Assembly: GCA_032718475.1 (NCBI GenBank)
Contig: JAUCBJ010003452.1
Coordinates: 1-29,308 of the forward strand
From: Nemertoderma westbladi
Taxonomy: Eukaryota; Xenacoelomorpha; Nemertodermatida; Nemertodermatidae
Direction of reading: 5' to 3'
Length of the DNA stretch: 29,308 nt
Every line of letters begins with the position of its first letter. Position 1 is the first letter of the stretch. The notes under the pieces were generated by a model. The model was not told the origin of the DNA, did no database searches, and worked only from the letters and a program-made list of their open reading frames with translations. A program made the position numbers and the translations under genes. Below, one piece after another: positions 9,108 through 17,067 of the stretch.

Positions 9108-10826
9108 TCAATAAGAAATAATTACGTTAGGAACTCCTTGAGAACCAAAGCGAGATATAAACCGGTTGACATCCTTATCGTTAATTATAAGGCTAACAAC
9201 GACAGAGTCGATATCATTGGTGGGATATTCGTAGCCGGTCACCGTGCAGTTGCTTTCCAGCCAATCAGCGGCCTTCGACCCAATAGCCACCGTTATATCC
9301 ATCTGTTTCAAACCCTCATTTAATAAAACCGTTTTCATTATTAATTCTTTCAGTTTAGGTAAACCTTCGCCGGTTTCGCAGGAGACAAAGACAGACCGAT
9401 CCGATAAATTCGTTATAGAATTTCTTTGCTCTGAGGTTATTAGATCGACTTTATTAGCGACTTCTATGGCGGAATCGGTTAGTTCGTTACCGATCCCCAT
9501 CTCGTCGAGAATTCGCGTCACGTTGTTCTTCTGGGCGGCCGAGTCTGGGTGAGCGACGTCGCGTACGTGGACCAGAACGGAGGCGTGCCGAATCTCGTCG
9601 AGCGTCGCCGAGAACGCGTCAACCAACTGGTGCGGCAGATTCGATATGAATCCAACCGTATCGACGAACAGAACGGCGAGGTCGCCTAGCAACCCGCGAT
9701 GCACGGTCACGTCGAGAGTGGCGAACAGCTGATCGCGGGGGGTCAACCGATCGTCCGCGGTGAGGCGTTTAATCAAGGAGGTTTTACCGGAGTTCGTGTA
9801 TCCGATAACCGCGACTTCCGGGGTGTCCCTCCGGTACTCCGACTCGCGTTGTCGACTCCGCTGTCTCCGCAGTTTATCCACCGCGTAGTGGATCTTCTCT
9901 TCGGCGGCGGCGACGAGTCTCCGACGGATCTCCCCGCGAGTCTCCCCGCCCCCGCGGCCGCCCAACCGGCCCGTCTCGCGATCCAACTCCGAGTCGATTC
10001 GTACCAAACGCGCGCGGATTATCGGCAGCATCGCCAACCCGATCTGTAGACGAGCCTCGCGAGACCTCGCGTGTTCCTTAAAGATGAGTAAAACTATGGT
10101 GAACCGATCGAATACTATACGGTGCCATCGGGATTCGAGAGTCGACTGCTGGGGGAATGTAAGTCGAGCGACATCAACAAAAACACCAGTTATATCATCG
10201 TTATCTCTCAACGTCCGAGTAATTCCCTCAAACTTTGACGGACTAAATATCTCTTTGCGGTTCGGATAGCGACACCGGAAAATATCGCGTTTCGCAATCC
10301 GCCATCCCGGGAGAGTTTCAACCAAGGCGCAGGCTTCCGTCAACCTCAAATTCACGTTGGTGTCGACCAGTTTTCGCGGTCCAAACGTCACTTCCGGTAC
10401 GATGACATATAGCACGTGATCTCGCAATCCGCTCACGTTAGTGGGGTTGTTTAGGTTGGTGAAGGAATGAATCTGGTCCAAAGTGGACATGACGTCATCT
10501 TCAGAGTCCTCATTTGCAGTAGATTTATTATCAGCATCTGTATTCTTGTGTTTCTTGGAACCATAGAAACGCAACAAACCGCCCCTATTTCGTGTCCTCA
10601 AATTCACACAGTTTCTACCGGTATCCGTTTTTGTTCCAATGATGCCGTTACCAAATTTAAATAGGTAATTTATACAAATGTTTATTTTCGCGTTGCAGCT
10701 TGTATTTCTGCGGGTAATCAGGTGTGTTTTTGTTTTAGAGGAGTGATGGAATTGAAATGGTATCGTTGTCTGTTTAAATAAACGCAACATATTAATATGC
10801 CTAATATTTGGGTGAAATAACGACAA
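9108..10826 (-). CDS. GTPBP6: GTPBP6/HflX-family mitochondrial GTP-binding protein
   Basis: The 572-residue product is a complete HflX-type GTPase. Family knowledge: animal GTPBP6 acts in mitochondria on the large ribosomal subunit, in ribosome recycling and late assembly. Visible features in order are a basic, Ser/Thr/Asn-rich N-terminus (1-90) suited to a mitochondrial presequence, the HflX N-terminal domain (about 137-300), and RGGGETRGEIRRR (291-303), the counterpart of the family RGPGE motif but with Gly for Pro. The G domain follows with G1 GYTNSGKTS (342-350), G2 region DQLFATLDVT (365-374), G3 DTVGF (389-393), G4 NKVD (458-461) and G5-like SCETGEG (482-488), and then a C-terminal domain to 572. 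The length is close to the roughly 500-residue vertebrate proteins. The ORF has no intron, and its GC-rich middle contrasts with the AT-rich flanks. Met13 (10790) is an alternative start that would begin directly with MLRLFKQ, a typical targeting sequence. Confidence 0.93.
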   Translation of the reverse strand: MSLFHPNIRHINMLRLFKQTTIPFQFHHSSKTKTHLITRRNTSCNAKINICINYLFKFGNGIIGTKTDTGRNCVNLRTRNRGGLLRFYGSKKHKNTDADNKSTANEDSEDDVMSTLDQIHSFTNLNNPTNVSGLRDHVLYVIVPEVTFGPRKLVDTNVNLRLTEACALVETLPGWRIAKRDIFRCRYPNRKEIFSPSKFEGITRTLRDNDDITGVFVDVARLTFPQQSTLESRWHRIVFDRFTIVLLIFKEHARSREARLQIGLAMLPIIRARLVRIDSELDRETGRLGGRGGGETRGEIRRRLVAAAEEKIHYAVDKLRRQRSRQRESEYRRDTPEVAVIGYTNSGKTSLIKRLTADDRLTPRDQLFATLDVTVHRGLLGDLAVLFVDTVGFISNLPHQLVDAFSATLDEIRHASVLVHVRDVAHPDSAAQKNNVTRILDEMGIGNELTDSAIEVANKVDLITSEQRNSITNLSDRSVFVSCETGEGLPKLKELIMKTVLLNEGLKQMDITVAIGSKAADWLESNCTVTGYEYPTNDIDSVVVSLIINDKDVNRFISRFGSQGVPNVIISY

Positions 10827-10913
10827 ACTCTTCTTACTCTTAGATAATCAGTATGTTACTTTCCAGTTACCAATATTCAATTTTGTAGAAAACAAGTGAT
10901 ACATTTTGAATTA

Positions 10914-10938
10914 CCCGCCAAATCCCGCCAACCAATCA
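10914..10938 (-). promoter_or_regulatory. Tandem E2F-like sites and CCAAT box upstream of the GTPBP6-like gene
   Basis: On the minus strand this reads, from distal to proximal, ATTGG (reverse CCAAT), TTGGCGGGA and TTTGGCGGG. The two GGCGGG cores are 9 bp apart, and both match the E2F consensus TTTSGCGS closely. The cluster lies about 90-110 bp upstream of the ATG, where a TATA-less housekeeping promoter would be expected. No TATA box is seen nearer the start. Confidence 0.5.
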
Positions 10939-11177
10939 AATCAAAAAAATATTGAGCGCTCAAGTTCGATATCTTGTGTGCTCAAGTTATCATGGAAGTT
11001 ATTTTCATTTTATGCATCCATTTTCCTCCAAATAAATTGCTTCCATGAAAAATAGGTCTTTCTGCACCAATAAAATACATTTATTTTGGGAAACTGGTAT
11101 TCATTTTGGAAAAATCAATAATGGAAATATTCGACTAGCTACCATTATGGTTCACTCTTGTGTTTTAAGTTGGAACC
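10939..11177. other. Spacer between the GTPBP6-like gene and the transposase remnant
   Basis: AT-rich, with no ORF. CATGGAAG (about 10991) and CTTCCATG (about 11041) form a small inverted pair. The left terminal inverted repeat of the mariner-like element should lie in this interval, but I could not recognise it because the matching right end is lost. Confidence 0.4.
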
Positions 11178-12085
11178 ATGTTCTCTGGTGAAGAGAAAGT
11201 TTTTATTGTACAGACGTATTTTGAAACTAAGTCGCCCAAACTGACAACTAGTGCATTTGGACACAAATTTCCAAATCAGCGTCTTCCTAAAAACGCTGAA
11301 ATTATAAGATTCGTGAAAAAACTTTCATCCGAATTCGGTATCCCCAGAAAAAAGGGGTCAGGAAGACGCATTTCGTGTTTCAAGAGATATCATTGAGGCC
11401 CATTTTATCTTGAATCCCAAGACATCACTGAGGCGGGCTCCACTATCATTAAGCTACAGTCGTAGCATTATTCAAAGAGTTATTAAGAAACTCAAATTTA
11501 AATCTTACAAAATTCAGCTCCTACATGCAATTCAACAAAACGACTACACCAGACGTGTCAATAATGCGGCCCAGATATTGAACTCTCTAGAATCTAAGGA
11601 CTTATCCAAGATACTCTTTAGTGATGAGTCTACCTTTCATGTCAATGGGCAAGTAAATAGATGGAATTCTCGGATTTGGGGAAAGGAAAACCGACACTCA
11701 ATCGCTGTAAATTCTCACGACTCACCAAAGGTCACTGTATATGGGCAGCTATGTCTCGCACACGATTAATTGGTCCATACCTTTTTGATACACGAACTGT
11801 TACAAGTGCCAGTTATTTAGATTTGATATCTTCATTTTTTGTTCCTCGGTTAGGAATCCATCATGCGATATTGTGTTCCAGCAAGATGGTGCACCGCCAC
11901 ACTACTGGGGGCTTATCGTTAGGAATTATTTGGACTGTCATTTTAACGGACATTGGATTGGCAGAGATGGACCAGTGCTGTGGCCACTACGCTCCCCGGA
12001 CCTGACACCTTGCGATTTCTATTTATGGGGCCACATTAAGGGGAGATGGTACCCCAGAACGTTTCAACAAAATGAAAAATTGTGA
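11178..12085 (+). pseudogene. Tc1/mariner-superfamily (DD41D-like) transposase, frameshifted and 3'-truncated
   Basis: The remnant starts with a DUF4817-type helix-turn-helix region (MFSGEEKVFIVQTYFE at 11178 on, later NAEIIRFVKKL). It then switches frame near 11365 to a second DNA-binding segment (NPKTSLRRAPLSLSYSRSII) and the first catalytic block, ILFSDESTFHVNGQVNRW. Another shift near 11735 leads to SRTRLIGPYLFD, and a third near 11865 leads to FQQDGAPPHYWG (second Asp). The terminal WPLRSPDLTPCDFYLWGHIK supplies the third acidic residue as Asp. I count 42 residues between the second and third Asp, close to the DD41D (Visitor-type) group and unlike DD34D mariner. Similarity stops at GHIK, exactly where the TTAA of the next element begins. 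At least three frameshifts make it non-functional. Confidence 0.88.
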
Positions 12086-13186
12086 AATTTTTGTTCTGTT
12101 TGTCTGTCTATTGGTCTGTTTTTCTGTTTGTCTACAAATAATGGATATAAAAATTTACACCACCTAACTAAAATAATTGCTACATGGGTTTTCGTGGTCG
12201 CGGATTTCATTTTCGGGGTCAGTTTTCAAATTTGACGTAGGGCCTAATCTAGTTTGTCTGTCCGTCTGTAGGTCTGTCTGTCAAAATCATAACGAATCAC
12301 ACTACGTAACTAAAATTTCCACTGTGGGGGTTTTTAAGATCGGTGATTTCATTTCTGGTGTTTTCTTTCCTGTTTTGAGGAGTCTATTATACCTGTATAG
12401 TGTATATTTGTCTGTCAGTCGATCTGTCTGTCAAGAAAGACATACAAACAGACTTAAACAGACAGTCAATTCATTCAATTATTACAAATGACATGGGAAA
12501 TGAAATCAGCGACTAGGAAAACCCCCATATTATAAATTATAGTAAAGTGGTGTGCTTACTTACTTATTTATTGTCTGCGAGATTGACAGTCAGACAGACA
12601 GAATGACAGACAAACACTAAATAGACAGTCCAGATGTCATCAACCATTAAAACAAACATCAGAAATGAACTGAGCGACTACGAAAACCCCTAAATCGTAA
12701 ATTTTAGTTCGCTGGAGAAGTTTATTATATTTTGACTTATTTTTGAAATTTCCCGCGATTTACATAAATTTAGCGGGAAGGTTTGAAAACTTAAAATGCG
12801 TTTTTCTCCAGCATCTTATTTTTCGTGAAATTTAGAGATGTACCTTTTTCTCGAGAATGGCTTGATGGAATTGGCTAAAATTTTCGCAGCAGGTTTGTTG
12901 TTCTGAGACACAATTATTGTGGAACCTCTAAAAACATAGGCCTATGTTTAAAACAATTATCAAATGTATTTCTAATATAAACTTCGAAAATGTGTCATTT
13001 TTTGCTCAATGTCTCAAACATAGACACAAAAAAAAATTTCAAATTTTTTTAGGTTCCATGTGTGTCTCGATAGTTACTCTGCCCTTCTGGAAATTTTCAT
13101 GAAATTCCATCTTGTAGAACCAGCGTAATGGGTACATATGTGTTAATAGTAAAATGTATGGGGATAGCCTGGGGTACCATCTCCCC
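12040..13186. mobile_element. TTAA-flanked, piggyBac-like non-autonomous element, 1147 bp
   Basis: GGGGAGATGGTACCCCAG at 12040-12057 is the perfect inverse of 13169-13186 (18 bp), and TTAA directly adjoins both ends (12036-12039 and 13187-13190). TTAA target duplication with G/C-run termini is the hallmark of piggyBac-type elements. The interior has no transposase. Its left half is a large imperfect palindrome (listed separately), and its right half is AT-rich with CATAGGCCTATG at about 12938. The element interrupts the mariner-type transposase, so it is the younger insertion. The sequence right of 13190 does not visibly resume the transposase, so a deletion or a different history at that junction is possible. 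Confidence 0.75.
12090..12718. repeat. Imperfect foldback: two forward and two inverted copies of a ~57-bp box with TCTGTCTG spacers
   Basis: A 57-bp box related to ACACCACCTAACTAAAAT...GTGGTCGCGGATTTCATTT lies forward at 12157-12213 and 12298-12354 (141 bp apart), and inverted at 12498-12554 and about 12662-12718. Between and outside them are TCTGTCTG-rich tracts in plus orientation (about 12093-12133, 12252-12284, 12403-12433) and CAGACAGA-rich tracts on the other side (about 12438-12470, 12575-12626). The symmetry centre is near 12435, and the outermost boxes are almost equidistant from it. Copies are diverged, so it is not a recent perfect palindrome. Confidence 0.8.
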
Positions 13187-13190
13187 TTAA

Positions 13191-13789
13191 GGGGAGGGGA
13201 GGGGGATTTTGGGGTGGTGGCATATTTTACTTTTAGCTCTGTAAATTTGAATGGAAGATTGAGACGAATTTAAATTTTGTGTATGTGCCTGAAATGCCAA
13301 TGAATTATTTTAGATATTAATAAATGAAATTAATTAATTATTAACTGAATGCTAAAAATGTCCCCTGCCCCATAATATTAGGTTTATGGCGCTAAAAGCT
13401 TGCATTTTGATTTAGGACACGTAAGATACTTTTTTTGCTATCAGACAACTTTTTTTTAGTCTGAGAACACCAAATGGCAGGGCTTTACATTTTAATTTGT
13501 TTATACTTTGGCATTTTTAATAAAAAAAATAGTAAAAAAGACTTCTAGTGGAAATTTCAGAAATCTGTCTGATAGCCTAAGGACGTTGCGATAAACGGGA
13601 TCAATTTTCATCAGAACCGGTACATCAATAAAGGGCAAGGAGCATTTTTGTGCAAAAAATTTTATTTTCAGTAAAACGCAGTTAAAGTTTTCAACGTGTC
13701 ATTGATTTCAAATTTTGGAAAACATGCCACAAACCCCTTAATTAACAGTTATCAACATAGAAAAACAGCATCTCGCTATTATCTTTGTT
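13191..13789. other. AT-rich non-coding stretch
   Basis: It begins with a G-rich run (GGGGAGGGGAGGGGG, 13191-13205). No gene, domain or clear repeat is recognised in the remainder, which contains several A and T homopolymers. Confidence 0.5.
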
Positions 13790-14515
13790 TACTTCTTTAA
13801 TTCGATTCAGCCAATGACGATGTTCAACATATTGGCAGCATATGGGATTCCTGAGGAAATTATTTCAGCTATCGTATCACTCTAAGATGGTTCCACAAAA
13901 TTGGTGTCTACTGTTGATGGTGACACAGATCCATTCAAAGTGTTATGGGGAGCCCTACAGTGTGACTCATGCTACTTGGGATCATGGATCCGGAGCTCAG
14001 CCTTGGAATACGAATTGTAGCATTGAATAATCTGCCCAGGATTTGAAGTCCCAATAAAGAAAGATTACAACTGAATCTCAAGGTTCTATTATTTAGGGAA
14101 GCAGTAGAACCAGTTAACTTATACGGGAGTCTATGAGAGGCGCTGACTGAACTGGTGAGAATACCAAATCTCTGGATGGCACATACACAAAAATGCTACG
14201 TCAGGTTCACTTTGTCAAGTTCACGACACTATTCTTATAACACTGTAGGTGTCTCATTGATCCAACCAAGCTTGAGACTTGAACGAAGCCGCCACTGCTA
14301 CGCAGGAGATTGCTTACGATGCTAGAACCAGCCAGTGTATAATCTTGTGCGTTGGCGGCCTCTTTGAGAAAATAAGCAAGGAGCCCATGACTTTCTTGAA
14401 ACGCCTCCTAAAGGACACTGGCCTTGAAGATGCGGATGATCTAGCAAATGTCATGAGGGAGTTGTGGCGGCGCAAGCAAGGCATATCCGTCTACATAATA
14501 TGTGTATATAAATAA
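13790..14515 (+). pseudogene. Heavily decayed non-LTR reverse transcriptase (palm to C-terminus)
   Basis: One frame reads MFNILAAYGIPEEIISAIVS, an in-frame TAA, then DGSTKLVSTVDGDTDPFKVL and WGALQCDS (13820-13960). This is the stretch that in RTE-like invertebrate elements precedes the GVLQGD motif. After a deletion that removes the FADD region, LNLKVLLFREAVEPVNLYGS (about 14075-14130) matches the post-catalytic connection region. The 14279-14515 frame ends with TFLKRLLKDTGLEDADDLAN and ELWRR, like the C-terminal DTGL...WRR end of such proteins. Several stops and missing segments show that it is dead. It is a different family from the 3991-6706 element, and no 5' part or tail is recognisable. 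Confidence 0.75.
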
Positions 14516-14902
14516 TGCAGCTGCAATGCAGCATGTCGACAGTAGTAGAAGTAATAGTAGAGTGGGTACTGGCTATCCATCTATCCCATATTCAATGCCG
14601 CTATCTTTTGAAATTCTTTAGAAAGAAATACAATTTTCTCAATAATCTTTATATTCAATCTTGTAATCTGTAAGTAATAATTAGGATTAAAAGCACTAAA
14701 TGGCCAATAAGTTTTTTTTACTGCAACTGAATAATAATATTTAGTACAACTAGTACTTATAAAGTAAGATTATATATAAGGTACACTATAAAATAAACTT
14801 CAATTTAACATAAAAAAATTAACTAAGAAATTGTTTTAAAAGATTTATGATTTATGAAACAATATAAAATAATAACACAAAACTTTGTTTGACTTTTAGA
14901 TT

Positions 14903-15118
14903 CCGCCCACGTGAAGAATACTCATTTTTTCGGCGAAAATTTATTTTATTTTTATATGAACAATTTGTATTTTTTGAATTCATCATCATTAAGTGTTTTA
15001 TAGAGCTTATTTCTTTCTTAAAACCAGTACAGATAGTAATTCGTTTACTGTTTTGGTTGGATTCATCTCTTCTGTAACCTAAGATTTTAGTGAAAACCAG
15101 GTATTCTTCACATGGGGG
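14903..15118. repeat. Imperfect ~215-bp inverted-repeat element
   Basis: CCGCCCACGTGAAGAATAC at the left and GTATTCTTCACATGGGGG at the right are inverse to each other with two or three mismatches. The enclosed sequence is AT-rich and non-coding. It could be an old MITE. No target duplication was identified. Confidence 0.4.
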
Positions 15119-16091
15119 TAGACTGCAAAGTGAAATATAACAGCAGAAGAAATCTGGTTTACTTCACATGAAATGTACATAAAATTAGTAACCGAAATAT
15201 TGCGTATTGTAAATAGTTCAATTAAATGGGTTTATTGGCGATTAACATGTTGAGTTACTACGGTACGTATTTATTGTGTTTTTATACAACTCTAGTTATA
15301 AAAAAAGGAATAAAAAAAAAAATATTTGAAAAAAACGTTCACTTTCTTTGCCTGAACACAATAAATCTCATATTTTCATTGGGGTGTTTGTATTTCAAGT
15401 TGCAAAACAAATAAAATTATACAAAATAATAAAAACCATACAATATTATACTGCTGATTATAACTAATGAATACTGTAGTAACCATTATTAATTAATAGT
15501 ATTATTAATTACAATATTGTGTGTGATAGCACTAATTACACTGTTGTATACTAAAAGCTAATCTACTGCAATTCAAATGCAATCTTTAGGTATAAAACCA
15601 ATCCTGCAAAGTGAACGACAAATTATTATTCCAATAAAATTGTAAATTGGCCAAATCTGCACTTCAAGAAAAGATTCACTACGGCTATTCACTAAATGTA
15701 TATTAATTGTACAAACAAATGTTTCTACTGTAGTACAGGGGCAAATTTCGAACTATAAATGTGTACTAATATTATACTCGAAGGCACAAACGTAATTAAA
15801 TTAAAATAATTAAAGAATTACAACAATTTTTTGATAGAATTAAAATTAGAAATGATTACGAAAACTCAAGAATGAATACAAAATATTTAAAATACAAGAT
15901 TTACTTGAAAATATAATATCTAGTTGCAACACAAACATACGGCCGCGGCAAAAATGTTTAGATATAAAATAAATGAAACTACTGTAGGTTTTACACAAAG
16001 CCGTATTTACTGGGATATCTAAAAAAATGCGACACATTTAAAAGAAAATAAAAGAAATGAATAGAAACTTATACCCGTATACATAAATACC

Positions 16092-16107
16092 ACGCAAGGG
16101 GGCGCTA
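16092..16107 (+). promoter_or_regulatory. CTCF-like motif
   Basis: ACGCAAGGGGGCGCTA matches the CTCF core (CCASYAGRGGGCGCTA type) at about 13 of 16 positions, including the complete AGGGGGCGCTA. It is about 1 kb downstream of the protocadherin stop codon. Confidence 0.35.
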
Positions 16108-16290
16108 ACAGTTTGCCACCTACTTTTCCAACTCACCCCCTCCCCCCTCCCGCCTCCCACCTCCCGCCTTCCCACTCCCAGTTATAATTAAAGTTAGATA
16201 TTTATTTATACAAATGAAAAAACCTTTAAGAATACTCGTGATTTTAAGCTAATTATGGCATGAGATAAATTTGTAACCTTGTTAAACTGA

Positions 16291-16308
16291 CCCCCCCCCC
16301 CCCCCCCC
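16291..16308. repeat. Poly(C) tract, 18 bp
   Basis: An uninterrupted run of 18 C. Together with the C-rich tract at 16133-16180 it makes this stretch G-quadruplex-prone on the minus strand and prone to length error in sequencing. Confidence 0.95.
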
Positions 16309-17067
16309 TTCATCAAGGAGTGGGTGGACACACTCTATGGACGACACAAAACGATGTGGTCTTGGTAGATTCATCTGGAAATATTTACAAATTATAGGGG
16401 TAGAAGCGACAGAAACACAGTTAAATAATTACCAGAAAAATCAATATTCAATAATAAATTTAAATGATTTTTAAACGGAATAAATAATTTAATAATCGAT
16501 AGTTTAGTAAATAGATATGTAAAAGCATCTCCAATATCTCGGTTATCACTCATTAATTTGTTTGTTTTGGTTATCGTTTCGTTAACAATCTTCTCCTATT
16601 TTTCACTCTTTGCATTTTTAAATGTTGTATTTATCGTTTCGTCTGATAAATAATTACTGAAGAATTAAGAAGTTCTTTGAATATATTCCATATATCATTT
16701 TTCCAAAGCCAACACTCTTTCAAAACAATGAAACAAGTGTCAAATTACTGTAATTGAGTTGCTAATTTATACCATTATTAGTTAATAAAATAAAAATGTA
16801 TCATCTTCTACACCAGTAGTGCCACTGTCATGAAAATGAAAGTTACACATGATCACGCTCGCAACAAATATACAAACAATTTACGTAATTTATGGACGCC
16901 ATGTGATATCTCGACTGCATTATTGCCATTTAAATTATCTATAGGAAACTGCAAATAATTTATGAAAAAAATGATACCATGTTTAAACGATATGGTTGTT
17001 TCGCATCGGTCTCATTAATCACTGGCTAAAAAAATAAACCTGGTTTGCTCTCCCAATGAAATTACTC

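Larger units (their letters stand above)
14516..17067. other. AT-rich non-coding stretch downstream of the protocadherin
   Basis: No gene is recognised. Visible items are an imperfect inverted repeat (14903-15118), a CTCF-like motif at about 16092-16107, a C-rich pyrimidine tract (16133-16180) and a run of 18 C at 16291-16308. The protocadherin 3' UTR, which runs towards lower coordinates, should lie within the right part of this interval. Confidence 0.5.

Noticed and set aside
9699-10049. Plus-strand ORFs opposite the GTPBP6-like gene
   Set aside because: Shadow frames of a strongly supported GTPase gene on the other strand.
12177-12491. 104-codon ORF within the TTAA-flanked element
   Set aside because: It is a translation of TCTGTCTG tracts and the palindrome boxes, with no protein similarity.
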